Part shown: piece by piece, positions 49,401-60,449 of the stretch
Numbering within the stretch: position 1 is the stretch's first letter
Layout: every line of letters starts with the position of its first letter
Assembly (NCBI RefSeq): GCF_020382885.2
Contig: NC_058515.1
Span: 4,199,223-4,263,222 of the forward strand
Length of the DNA stretch: 64,000 nucleotides
Reading direction: 5' to 3'
DNA from: Scatophagus argus
Taxonomy: Eukaryota; Chordata; Actinopteri; Scatophagidae
Notes under the pieces: generated by a model
Seen by the model: the letters and a program-made list of their open reading frames with translations, nothing else
Databases searched by the model: none
What the model was told of the DNA's origin: nothing
Made by a program: the position numbers and the translations under genes

Positions 49401-51000
49401 CCGACTTTGTTTTCCACTTCATCCAATGGAACTTAAATATCAGTGATGAAAATATGATCTTTTCATGGAAGTGTGATGAATGCAATCACTTGAGTCTTGA
49501 GTATGAATCTTAGTTCTTTTTTCAGTGTCCAATGGTAGGCTGTGGCTGCATTTCTCAGAATTTATCCAAGGGATATTTAATGCTAACGCTTTTTTTTAAA
49601 TCTAGTGATTTGAATTGTCTTCTTATGTTTCCCATGAGACAGCTTCACTTGTTTCTATGTTTGGTAACTTCTGCTTAGCTTGCTTTCTTGTTTCTTGAGC
49701 TTTGGTTTTAGTATTGCACAAAGTTCAGTTTTCTTTTCCTCCTAACTAATACTGATGTTTCAGTATTTCATGTAGATAAAAACTCTTGGAAATTGGGAGT
49801 TCATTCAGCTTTATTTAATCAGGAAATCTGACTTCAGTTAATCTTGTGCAGAAGAGTCACCGCACACAGTAGGTAAGTGCTCAGGAAGAGTGAATGTCTT
49901 TGTTTTCCACTTCATCCAATGGAACTTATATATCAGTGATGAAAATATAATCTTTTCATGGAAGTGTGATGAATGCAATCACTTGAGTCTTGAGTATGAA
50001 TCTTAGTTCTTTGTCAAGTGTCCAATGGTAGGCAGTGGTTTCAGAAAAGTGGCAGCAGACTGAGAATTGATCACTATAATCCAGTGTCAAGTCAAGTCAA
50101 GTCAACTTTATTTGTATAGCCCATTTTTACAAGCAGTTTGTCTCAAAGGGCTTAACATAACATCAGCAACATCCTCTGCCCTTCGACCCTCACATCGACT
50201 AAGGAAAAACTCCCAGAAAAACCTTTAACAGGAAAAAATGGAAGAAACCTCAGGGTGAGCAACAGAGGAGGGATCCCTCACCCAGGATGGGCAGACGTGC
50301 AATGGATGTTGTACAGGCAATGTAGATACACTTATGAGAAAAAAGTTCAAAGACTTTGTAGCCATCAACAGGATTGTAGTGCAATTGTTCCAGAATCACA
50401 TTCATCACATTGTGATGCATGGTATGACTGTGTAAACCCACCATAAACTGAATTCAGCACAGCCTCAGATTTGTGAAGCTTGCCCTGCATACAATACAGA
50501 CTGCCTCCCTGATTTATTTCAGTACGAAGCATTTTCCCAAAAGAAAGCCAGTCATCTACCACTGTAGGAAAGCAGACATCCCAATAATATAATTTGAAGT
50601 CAAACCATCTTCTGATATGTTTTTACATGAATGCCGTGAATTTTGTAAAAAAAAAACAAAAAAAAAAACAAAGACAAAACAAAATGAAAACCCCATCAAA
50701 AAAACAAAAACAGGTTAAGTCAACCAAATTCTGCAAATGAAATTCAGGCCACTTGGTTCTGTGCATACTGGCATCCTTTGATGTTCATAATGCTGCCTAA
50801 AGTAATTTTGTTTGTGGTTTGGTAAAAGGTCATCAGACACCTTTCTGATGTCAAAAAGACACAATTTTATGCTACACAAAATTTTAGTACCACATAAAAC
50901 TCCATAAATTATAACTCTCATTTCTTTGCTCATGGCTTGTGCTCTGAAACCAACTGACCAGACAGACTTTCATCAAGTCAAAGGCTTGATTCTTCGAGCT
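46440..51000. repeat. Complex direct-repeat block
   Basis: Segments recur in the same orientation: 46,500-47,050 matches 48,660-49,330 (with a stretch missing), 46,835-47,050 also matches 49,610-49,835, 47,085-47,460 matches 50,585-50,955, 47,890-48,165 matches 50,330-50,585, and 49,055-49,552 is followed by a tandem copy at 49,553-50,050. Matches are close to identical over hundreds of bases. The open frame on the minus strand containing SKEMRVIIYGVLCGTK is present in both copies but looks like no known protein. Confidence 0.8.
50086..50325 (-). repeat. Retroelement end inserted in the repeat block
   Basis: It starts with GTCAA repeats, then ACTTTATTTGTATAGCCCAT, and contains GGAAAAACTCCCAGAAAAAC and AGAAACCTCAGGGTGAGCAA, phrases of a widespread teleost retroelement 3' end in reverse. 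The paralogous place near 47,565-47,580 is continuous (CCAGTGTAGATAC), so the insertion came after the duplication. Confidence 0.7.
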
Positions 51001-51101
51001 CTTGTAAGATAAGGCTGATTTGACAACTTCATCGTGTGAGAACAGTCTCAGTTCCTCTTGAAGTTTGTGACTTCCTGTTACCATAATGCTACACCCATGA
51101 G

Positions 51102-51163
51102 GCTATATAGAGTGATGTAACTTGATAGGGACCTCATTACACCTGCAAGAACCAGAGGAACAG
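51102..51163 (+). promoter_or_regulatory. Candidate promoter and first exon of ptgdr2
   Basis: A TATA-like CTATATAG at 51,103-51,110 is followed by a short stretch ending CAG at 51,163 with a strong GTAAGT donor at 51,164. An acceptor (TCTTTTATAG) ends at 52,413, 16 bp before the ptgdr2 start codon. This suggests an untranslated first exon and an intron of about 1.25 kb. It is an inference from signals only. Confidence 0.45.
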
Positions 51164-51892
51164 GTAAGTAATTTAGAGAAATTGTTGAAATTAAGGCACA
51201 GGCTTCAGAATCAGTAGACAGATCTGCAGTCTGCAGTTTCTAAATGAGTGAAATGTTGTTGATCATTTCATCTTTTAGCGAAATGACAATTTTAAGATGC
51301 CAGACTTGTTGAAGTTATATTTGCTATGTTTACATCTAAAACAGAGTAGTGAACAAAAAACTCGGTAATGAGTCTAGCTAATATTTTTTTTTTTTCACTC
51401 GGAGCTGAAAACAAATGATGTGTATTTAGCATATTACTTGTTCCCAAATGTCAATCTGAATTCAAAGGTTTTCATAGTAAATTTAATTGTCACAAGCCAT
51501 ATGTATCACTCTTACTACTAGCCTTTGAGATTGATATCATGCAGCACCCATCAACACATAGATAAAGAGGCTAACAGTTACACAAGAGACCTTGAAATGA
51601 AAATGTAGAATTGTAGAGAGGATGTGGGGCATGTGAAAGATAAGAATGCAAAGAAACAGCACAGTGTCACTGCAACTGCAGAACAGAATAATGAAGAGAA
51701 CAATAAAGCAGTGCTGCTTTGAAACACATTAAAATGCTGTCCTGAAACTTAAAGCACACAAAATAGGTTCTGTAATTGTAATTATCTAACAATAATTCTA
51801 TGCTAGTTTTATGAGGATATAGAGTTGTTACCATCTTTCTTAGAGAATTTATGCACCACTTTCTGAAAATGTGGACAATTTGTGACTAACTC

Positions 51893-52175
51893 CCAAGGCA
51901 GACTCTTCTCCCACAATGTTCCACGCTGGTGGAAAAGCCTACCAGCCACAGTTAGAGCAACTGCACCTTCTCTACTAACAGCCCTAACCCTCTAACACGC
52001 TTTCCTCTTTCATGTTCTCTTGCTTTCCACTCTTACTCTTCTACGTAAGCACTTCTAATTATGTTTTAGCTCTCATTGCTTTAATGCAATTTTATTGAAC
52101 TGAAACTTGTTGTCACTCACTCTGTAAGTCGCTTTGGATAAAGGTATTTTCTAAATGAAGTGCAATGTAATGTAA
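51893..52175 (+). repeat. LINE/SINE 3' end (L2-like)
   Basis: It contains TCTGTAAGTCGCTTTGGATA and AATGAAGTGCAATGTAATGT, the common 3' end of a teleost retroelement group, preceded by sequence resembling the end of a LINE reading frame (WWKSLPA-type). It lies within the proposed ptgdr2 5' intron. Confidence 0.65.
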
Positions 52176-52429
52176 CTGTGTTTTTAAAAGTAATAATCCT
52201 CATGTGGGTGTCAATCTTAAATACTGGAAAAAAGGAAACATGTACACATAAACAGCATGCAGAAGTCTGACACAGATGTGCAAAAGTTGTCATGAATAAC
52301 TTCAACTTAAACTGAGTTGAATTTTATAGAACTAAATATGCAAAGAATACATAAGAAAGGTCCCAGAGAAAATATTCTTTTCATAATCTTGTTTTATTTC
52401 AACTCTTTTATAGAAGCACACCCTCCAGG

Positions 52430-53563
52430 ATGATGTTCTGTCTTCTCAACCAGAAGGAAAATTTCACCAAGAGCCCATCATACCCAGCAGAGAATTTCAC
52501 TTCTTTGAGTTATTTTACCATTTCCCTGCATGGATTATTCTCTTCCATTGGCATCATAGAAAACCTCATCATCCTTGGAGTAGTGGGTTTCCATGTCCGT
52601 CGCTCGGTTATCAGCGTCTGGATCCTGAACCTTGCAGCTTCTGATCTATTGGCCACCTCTAGCCTCCCCTTCTTCACCCTCTACATGGCCAAAGGTCACA
52701 CCTGGACATTGGGAACAACCTTCTGCCGCATTAACTCCTCCATCTTCTTTCTCAACATGTTTGTCAGTGGCTTCCTGTTGTCGGCCATTGCTCTCGACCG
52801 CTGCCTGGTGGTTTTGAGACCCGTCTGGGCTCAGAACTATAGGAATGTTCAACTAGTAGGGAAGATATGTGGGGCGATTTGGGCTTTGGCTGTGCTCTGC
52901 ACTATTCCCTTCTACATATTCCGTGACACCATTCCCCTAAATGGCAAGATTCTGTGTTACTACAATTATGCTCAATTCCTCCCTAATCAGCCGTATGACC
53001 TGGCATCTTTATGTAAGCAGCGCAAGGAGTCCTTGGCCTTAATGAAGCTTTTTCTAGCCTTCCTGATCCCTCTGCTCATCATCATCTTCAGCTATGCTGC
53101 TGTGAACAATTACTTGCTGCGCAGAGGCTGCCGACGGCCTTTCCGATTTGTTCGACTTGTTGTAGCTGTGGTGGTCATCTTTGTAGTCTGCTGGGCTCCG
53201 TACCACTTGTTCATCATCATGGAGGTGATGGCTCCCAGTGGGCATCCTGTTCAGATATTTGCAAGCCAGGCCCTTCCAATTTCCTCAACCATTGGCTTCC
53301 TTAACAGCATCCTTAACCCCATTCTTTATGTGTTCAGCTGCCCTGACCTCTGCAGTAAGATAAGACATTCTCTGGGTGCGGTGATGGAGAGTGTCCTGGT
53401 AGAGGATCTGGCAGAACTGGCCCGACGCCGTAGCACTCTTCGCAGCAGTGTCAGCACAACCGAGATTACATTGAAACAGATAAATAATTCTGTTCCAAGC
53501 TTGTCACCTAAAGTAGACGTGCAAGAGCAGGATGAAAGTCTTGTTGAGCTTGCTCAGAACTGA
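52430..53563 (+). CDS. ptgdr2: Prostaglandin D2 receptor 2 (CRTH2)
   Basis: A single coding exon of 377 aa, with seven hydrophobic segments at about residues 30-56, 67-90, 104-125, 145-164, 205-226, 242-266 and 280-304. It follows mammalian PTGDR2 closely: SDLLA-SLPFF in TM2, LGTTFC-SSIFFLNMF-SGFLLSAI and DRCL-V-RPVWAQN in TM3, FRDTI and CYYN in ECL2, RRP-RFVRLV-AVV before TM6, and ESVLV in the tail. The lysine at the start of TM5 (LMKLFLAFL) corresponds to the ligand-contacting lysine known in human CRTH2. DRC replaces DRY, CWAPYH is in TM6 and NPILY in TM7. Two NFT sites lie in the N terminus. In mammals it binds PGD2, couples to Gi and attracts eosinophils and Th2 cells; that function is inferred for fish. 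AATAAA is at 54,377-54,382. Confidence 0.92.
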   Translation: MMFCLLNQKENFTKSPSYPAENFTSLSYFTISLHGLFSSIGIIENLIILGVVGFHVRRSVISVWILNLAASDLLATSSLPFFTLYMAKGHTWTLGTTFCRINSSIFFLNMFVSGFLLSAIALDRCLVVLRPVWAQNYRNVQLVGKICGAIWALAVLCTIPFYIFRDTIPLNGKILCYYNYAQFLPNQPYDLASLCKQRKESLALMKLFLAFLIPLLIIIFSYAAVNNYLLRRGCRRPFRFVRLVVAVVVIFVVCWAPYHLFIIMEVMAPSGHPVQIFASQALPISSTIGFLNSILNPILYVFSCPDLCSKIRHSLGAVMESVLVEDLAELARRRSTLRSSVSTTEITLKQINNSVPSLSPKVDVQEQDESLVELAQN

Positions 53564-55435
53564 ATGAAAATCTACCATAATTTTTCTAATAGTGGTCATG
53601 CTTTTGTTTAACTTCAGCTGTACAGAGAAATCTTCATTTAAAATATTTTTTGGTGTTGTAGTTTGTAGTTTTCTAACTGTATCATATGTTTTTTTGATGT
53701 ACACCACTTTGACTTTGCTTTTGATGCTGTTTGTTGTGGATATAAATGTGAAACTCAATCCACGCTTACCTGTTGAATTCATAAGTTGAAGATAATTATA
53801 ATCATTATAATTATAATTATAATCAAGATGTAAAATGTAACAAGTTCAATTGTTTTCAAAAGACAGCAGAATCCACTAAACTTTGTACTACTGATGGAAT
53901 TACTGGTGACAAATTAAATTACACTGAATTTATTTTATGATCTTTCAGAGTATAAATCAGTCCGTCCCTTTTCAATAGTTTCAATCAGGTCTTTCTTAAT
54001 AGTAGGATTTTTTTTTCTTCAGTTACAACATAAACTATTATATTATAAGCGTGATAGAATCCTAGCTTTGATTTCAAAATGTGTGTTGCCATGTGTGTTT
54101 GTGATCTGATAAACTGATATAATCCCAAGAGCATTAAAGGATTTATTCAGCATACAGTGTGTGCTGAATGTTTGACCTCCACATAAATGACAGCTGCAAC
54201 AAAGCAGACTGAATGATTTTTAATTTTGACTTGGATGCTTGATTGATGTAAATGTTTGATTAAGAGACATATACATTATTGCTTCTCTTTAGTTTATAGC
54301 TTTGTAATAGTATGGACAAGTGATGTCGCTCACTAGCTGTAGGGGCTAACATGAGCAGCAATCCCATTGTGTTTATAATAAAGAATAGATTCATGTTGTA
54401 TTATGTATCTGATTCATTTTCTATTTAATGTCAATATCTATATACTGTGCAATTTTTTGGAAGGTTGATTTAAAATTTTAAAACACCAAGTATGACATTT
54501 GCCTTGCAATTGTATGACCACAGACATTCTTGTGTGAAATTGTGATTTCAATTGTGATTGAAATGAAAATGTAAGGAACTATATCACACCACCTAACCAT
54601 AACAATTAACTTAATTAATTACCATTACCATTACTACCCAATCCTAACCCTTACCTTAACCCAACCCTAATCTCAGCCGAACCTTACAGCAAGTCTTCAC
54701 CCTAATATTTAATGATTTACATTGTGGGGACTTGGGGACACCAGTCCACCAGTTACAAACATTTGATATAACTCTGTTATGTATCATAATATATTCATCT
54801 GGTAGTCACACAGATTCAAAAGAAGATGAAAGAAAAGACGGGTTCACATGTGACTAATGACTAAAAAAGGATGTTAAGATGTTATCTTGCCTAACACACA
54901 GCCTCATATTTTGACCAGTTTAAAAATTGTAATTGATTTGTGCTCAGCTCTGCCAGTACTTTAAGTTAAGTGCTGTGAGGGAAACTATAAGATTGTTCTT
55001 TTGAAATAGATGGCTCATGGTTTTTTCATTATTGTAAACATTAAACACAGTAAGTTTGACTGAGAAATGTACACCAACAAACAAATCTAGTTATGAATCA
55101 CAAGCACACACACTTATTACTTCATTTGGCTTAATTTGACACAAATATCACATTTCTATTGCATTACTGATTTTTGTGTAAGTAACAGTTCAAGTATTTG
55201 TATTTATTGTACTAAAGCTATGAAACAATAGTTGATTTTGAGATGAGAAACTGAACTGAAAACTAATTTTTATTTTATTTTGTTTTTAGCTCACAAGGCT
55301 TGAACACTCTGAGGCAGTAAAAGCATTAACTGAGAGTTGAAATTCAACTGCACAGAAAATATACATGTACATTCCACTGGGTGGCACAATTGCTTTGACT
55401 AAACACCAGGAGTCAGTCTTATGGTCAAATTCCAG
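53564..55435. other. 3' UTR of ptgdr2 and convergent intergenic sequence
   Basis: The likely ptgdr2 3' UTR runs to just past the AATAAA at 54,377-54,382. An imperfect ATAATT tract is near 53,789-53,825. At about 54,590-54,760 a teleost repeat has degenerate CCCTAA-like units followed by GTGGGGACTTGGGGACACCA. No further gene is seen. Confidence 0.55.
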
Positions 55436-56843
55436 TTATATTGCTAGAAGATTATTATGTCCAGTTTCATTCTCCCTCTGGTTGGCTGGGTGGGCTCTGG
55501 TACTAAAGGTGATCTTTTTGTGGGTGTTTTGCCCCCTTCCCAAACAGGGCAGGGACCTTTGCAGCTCTAGCCGGGCATCAGGGCATAAGAAAATGTAGAA
55601 GAGGGGATCCAGCAGGGTGTTCAGGCTGGTCAGACCGTAGCATAGGCGATAGATGAGGAAAATGGAACGCTCCAATCCACATGGCTCATCAGTCAGCAGC
55701 AAGTACACAAATCTGTATCCACCCACGAGGTGATAGGGTCCGAATACAACAATGAAGTTGACCGTGATCACAACCAGGATGCCCACGATTTTGTGCCGCT
55801 CGTGGTCGGAGAGGGAAGGAGATTGTCGGAGTGTCACCCCAATGTGGGCAGAGGTGTAGCTGAGGGAGGAAGAAGAGATGAAGATGAAAACTCTGCCTTC
55901 AGAGCACACAAAATTGTTCCCTAAGGATAGGAATGTCTGAGGTTGAAACTGTACCTCTACAAAACAAACAAGGAAAGTAGCTCAGTTTTCCCTGATGTTT
56001 TCTACATTCATTCCATGTGTCACTGTTCATTTTAGTAACTGTCTTCAGATGCTGTTTTTTTTTCAACTTGAGCTCAAAAAATAGTTTCCTTCCCAGAAAT
56101 ATTACTATTTAAATTTCTTAGACATGAAACAAGTTCTTGTGTAATATAAAAACAAAAGACTGTAATACAAAAAGACTGATTCATTTGAGCACATGCTTAC
56201 ATGTGGGATAAAAGAGGGATACCCTCACTGTGCTCCTGTTAACTCACCCAAGTATGGCACATGGCAACAAAAAACCTAAGGCCACGGTGATAATCTTGAA
56301 GTGGGCGTATCCAGGGCTGACTGGGTATTGCTCCAAGCACAGCAGCCTCTCAGAGTCAAACACTGATGGCAGCAGTCCGCTCAGGCAGAACAGGAAGGTC
56401 AGTGTCCAGACTGCAACACCGGACACCACTGCCACCCTGACAGTCCTCACCCTGCGGCTGCTTATTGGGTACACAATAGCCAGGCAGCGATCCAGCGCTA
56501 TCAGGCACAAGAACATGACACTGGCATAGACATTTACATAAAATACATAACCCACCAGCTCGCAGGTTAGCTGGCCGTAGGGCCAGCGGTGTGCACCTTG
56601 GAGATAAAGGATCCACAGTGGCAAGGTGAGCAGCTGCAGAAGGTCTGACAGCAGCAGGTTGAGGATGTACACCAGCTGACAGCCCCCCCCACCAGATCGG
56701 CCCAGGTGGTAGAGTCCCCAGAGAGACAGCAGGTTGCTGGGAAGACCCAGAGAGAAGATCAGGCCATAAATGCAGGTCAGGCCAAATGTGTCTGTGTCCA
56801 AGGGGAGGTTGCAGCTGTCATTGGACATGTCTCTGTTGGTCAT
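55436..56843 (-). CDS. GPR4/GPR132-type G protein-coupled receptor
   Basis: Two coding exons on the minus strand, 56,248-56,843 and 55,436-55,859, joined in phase 2 as LG-Y inside TM5, giving 339 aa. Seven hydrophobic segments are present. TM1 has LPSNLLSLW, TM2 LNLLLSDLLQLLTLPLW, ECL1 HRWPYGQLTCE and TM3 NVYASVMFLCLIALDRCLAIVYP. TM6 is VNFIVVFGPYHLV and TM7 TSLNTLLDPLFYIF. The HRWPxG, FYVNVYAS and PYHLV stretches and the CGLERSIF loop before TM7 resemble the proton- and lipid-sensing GPR4, GPR65, GPR68 and GPR132 group. The DRY motif is DRC. An acceptor lies just before the start codon (CATGTCAG), and a strong donor at 57,174 suggests an upstream untranslated exon. Another P2Y-like orphan receptor is possible. 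Confidence 0.82.
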
Positions 56844-58862
56844 ACACCTGACATGGGAAACTAGAGGTAATGTTGGTCAGGGTGACAGGTTAAAAAATAT
56901 CCATTCATTCACTCAAAGCAAAAGAAAAAACAAAAAGTCTCATCCATATGTTAATTGTCCATTGTGTAATAGTCATAAATGAATTCTTCTGTGGGAGAGA
57001 TCAGGCTCAGATTTGGTGCCAGTCAACCAGTCTTCAAAGCATCTGGGCTCCATGAGGGGAATCAAACACCTGCAGAGCAGATAGCAAGAGCATTCTCAGA
57101 TGACTTAGTATAGGCAGCTACATGAGCGCTTAAATGATATAATTCAAACCAAGCCTTTTCACTCACCTCTCAAGCCAGTGAGACCGAGTTTGTTCCACCA
57201 AAGCATGCTGTCCAGTCTGCAGCTGGGTGACCTGTACTCAAGCAATGCTGGGAACACAGTGTCTCGACCAAGCCTTGTCTATTCTGTGATCGTTTCCTCC
57301 ACAGGAAACCCACTTCTTCAACTTTAAAGGCAACATCCTGAGGTAGGAGAACGCCTTTCTGCCACAGAACAAAAACATACACTCTCTCTTTCCCCTGTCT
57401 CTCTTACTCCAGTAGTAGACAGGGTGGTAAGGTGGAGGAGAGTGTGATGAGGGGACTGAGGTAGGGTGTCCTCTAATGTCTTTTAGATTGTCGGCCACCA
57501 GCTAGGTGCCATTAACACTTAATCCATGGTTTTCAACACATTTGAGCTAGGACATGGGGTTACTAACATAATTGTTTGTCTTTAAAAATATAATATAAGT
57601 GAATGCAATGATCTCCAAAGTAACATAACAATCTTTGGTTTGTGTGTGTGATTTACAATAGATACAATACAATAGATACAATAAAGATTACAACCACAGA
57701 AAGCAGAGCAGAAATATCACCCTGTAGTTTAAAGCACTATTATTGCACTGCACTATTATTTGAAATAAATGTAGATCTTAAATGCAATTTCACTGAAAAG
57801 ATTTCCCTCAACTGAAAATCAGTTGTTTAAAGAAACAAGTTTACAGACAGTGAATATGTGTAATTTACTTATGGGCGAACTTTGCTCAGGCACCACTGGG
57901 AGAAAAATAAAGTTCTTACACAATTGAAATTGTTTTAGTAAAGAATGGGTATGTCGGGACAATGGGTGTTAACCAGTATTTTTACCACAGAGTTTCAAAG
58001 GGAGGAGGGTCCAGTCACTCCATTTGCTTCCTTTAAATTGTCACCAATCTCTGATTTATTGAGTAACCCAAGATTGTAATTAAACTGACGGGTCCTTTGA
58101 AACATTACCGCCACTCTTTTGCTTTCCAGAGCTCTTCATCTCCAGTTCTCCGTGCTCTGGACATGAAGAGACACGTAAAAGCTGCACTGCATAGTAAATC
58201 AGTTCCAAGGGGATTTGTCTCAGGAGTTGAGAGGCAGCATGATAAATTGTTCCTACAGCCCGGCTGACTGCACACTACATAGTGTTTTCTTCAGGAATTT
58301 CAACTTGTCATGGAATAGTAAGTGCACATCCTGGATGCATTGACTACTGGCAATCTGGGACACTGAGCTATTAGAATTTCAATAGAAAACAGTGGGTAAA
58401 ACAAGGTTAAAGCCTGGGTGCCACTATGCAGTTCTGTAAATATAAAGTAACACATAGTCCAATCACAAAACAAAAATTTGAATCTTCCTTTTTAATTAAA
58501 TTGTTAAATTATTTTTTTCTGTGCAGGTGAAAAATATTTGACAATAATATGATAAAACATATTCAGCTCTCCTGCAGTCTAGTGGGTAGTTTGATTTTGA
58601 TCAAAATAATTTTTCTAAGTAATTTTTTCTTTTTCTATTTTTACCATATCAGAAACATTATTACAAGATTATCTGCATGTAAAACAAAATGACACTAGCA
58701 CACTGATTAAGAGCTTTACTTTCTGGAAAAGGTCAGAATATGAGCCAGAACTGTGACTAAACAGCAAATGAAAGTGAGTCACTGTTAAACTTCACTTATT
58801 TTTAGATATCTGATTAGTTATTTGAGCACAACACTTATTATTATTAGTTATTATCGAATCAG
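56844..58862. other. Intergenic sequence with probable 5' exon of the GPR4-like gene
   Basis: On the minus strand, a consensus donor (GAGAGGTGAGTG) at about 57,174 could end a non-coding first exon of the receptor gene. From 57,500 to 58,860 the sequence is AT-rich and nothing was recognised. Confidence 0.45.
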
Positions 58863-60449
58863 TTACTCTGCTTTCAACTTTCTCATTGACATTCGGCAGC
58901 AGAGAATCCTACATACTAAGACTGCAACCCAGGTACAAGCTCCAATGAGAGCCATAATTAAAACAGCCACATCGAAGCAGAAGTAGGAGTACCACGGCAA
59001 TCTAAAACCTGCTGACTGCAGATGGGCTGCTCCTTTGTTCCTGATTACATACTCAATCCAAAAGATGGCTGTGTCCATTGGAGGCACTGGCTTATCACGG
59101 TGAAGGTGTGAGAGACGCTGTATATTGTCACGGTATGAGGGAGTCTCCAGAATGTCCTTTAGAGCCTCCAGGAAATCTGCTTTGGTGAGTGATTTGGCCT
59201 CCACCACCCGTGCTGCCCCACGTACCTTCAGCCGGTGTAGGTTGTCAAACTGGTCAAAGAGGAGAGGCAGGCCCAGAACGGGAACGCCATGGTAAATAGC
59301 CTCATACATGCCATTGGTTCCTCCATGGGCTACAAAGGCACGAGTCTTGGGGTGTCCAAGGAGGTCATTCTGTGGCAGCCAGTCTACCAGCAGGGTGTTG
59401 TTCCCCAAGGAAGCAGGCTTTTCTCCCACGAACCTCCACACCACCTTCTGAGGGAGATCAGCAAAAGCAGCAGCGATGGCCTCTGTGATCTCACGAGGCA
59501 GGGCTGACACCAGTGTCCCCAGCGACATGATCACCACCCCATGTTCACCAGAGCTCTGCATGAAGGCCTCTAATTCAACAGGAAGGGGGTGGGCCTTTTT
59601 GCACTGGAAACCCCCTATGTAGACCAGGTTAGGCATAGTGGGTCGAGGGAATTCGAAGACAAAATCTGTCCTCACCAGCCAGATATCAGCTGCACGCTGC
59701 AAAGACATCAAGTCAGTTCCAGGACGGAAGTGCCGCTGGAGCAGATCTGAGTAGGCAGGGTTAATGATAAAGTGCTGCTCAACAACACTATGGAGATAAT
59801 GTAACATATTCTTGACCCTCTCCAAAAAATCCATTTCATCATGAAGTTCACTTCCTGACACCGGAACGTAGGAGACAGGAGAGGGAGCTATAGTGAAATG
59901 GCCCTCTCCATTGTTAATCCAGCGCACATTAAAAACCATTGGTAGCTTGAGATAACTACCCAGTAAAACCCCTAAAGTAAGAGCAGGGTCCGTTAACATT
60001 AAGTCAAACTTGGAATCTTGCAGCTTCGTAATAAAGACAGGGTCATCTAGCATTATAGCGGCTGCTCTGGCAAGGATCTCATGGCCCTTTGCCAACATGG
60101 ATGTGATCAAGTACTGTTGGCAGAAAGTGCGTATAAAAGTCGGCAACCTGCGGCATTCCATAACATCTAGTAACATTTTATTGTAGTAGTCCATGTCTGC
60201 TTCATCCTCCAGCATGGGCACATTAATAGAAGTATAAATTGAGGAGTTAGCAGGGATGTACCAGCTCTTGGCAGAGCGCAGCACAGTGATGGTGTGACCT
60301 CTGGAGTGCAGCTCTTCGAGGATCACCTTCATGTTGATCCAGTGACTGCCATCAACAGGAACTACCAGAATCCTGCTGCCACTACAACCAGTGGGGCTGA
60401 GCAACAGGAAGCAGAGCCCTGTCAGAAATATATAGATTATGCTGGACAT
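58863..60449 (-). CDS. ugt5: UDP-glucuronosyltransferase, UGT5 type
   Basis: One uninterrupted 528-aa coding exon, as in fish UGT5 genes. An N-terminal signal peptide (IIYIFLTGLCFLLLSPTGCSG) comes first, then GSHWINMKVILEELHSRGH with the catalytic-type His near residue 35. The variable acceptor-binding half runs to about residue 280. The C-terminal half carries the UGT signature from WLPQNDLLGHPKTRAFVAHG through GGTNGMYEAIYHGVP and PLLFDQFDN (about residues 355-405). A transmembrane segment follows near 490-515 (VAVLIMALIGACTWVAVLVC), with a short tail ending KLKAE, a dilysine-type ER retrieval signal. It would transfer glucuronic acid or another sugar from UDP-sugar to lipophilic compounds in the ER lumen. 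A TTCTTCTCACAG acceptor ends at 60,453, three bases before the ATG, so a 5' non-coding exon is likely. Confidence 0.9.
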   Translation of the reverse strand: MSSIIYIFLTGLCFLLLSPTGCSGSRILVVPVDGSHWINMKVILEELHSRGHTITVLRSAKSWYIPANSSIYTSINVPMLEDEADMDYYNKMLLDVMECRRLPTFIRTFCQQYLITSMLAKGHEILARAAAIMLDDPVFITKLQDSKFDLMLTDPALTLGVLLGSYLKLPMVFNVRWINNGEGHFTIAPSPVSYVPVSGSELHDEMDFLERVKNMLHYLHSVVEQHFIINPAYSDLLQRHFRPGTDLMSLQRAADIWLVRTDFVFEFPRPTMPNLVYIGGFQCKKAHPLPVELEAFMQSSGEHGVVIMSLGTLVSALPREITEAIAAAFADLPQKVVWRFVGEKPASLGNNTLLVDWLPQNDLLGHPKTRAFVAHGGTNGMYEAIYHGVPVLGLPLLFDQFDNLHRLKVRGAARVVEAKSLTKADFLEALKDILETPSYRDNIQRLSHLHRDKPVPPMDTAIFWIEYVIRNKGAAHLQSAGFRLPWYSYFCFDVAVLIMALIGACTWVAVLVCRILCCRMSMRKLKAE

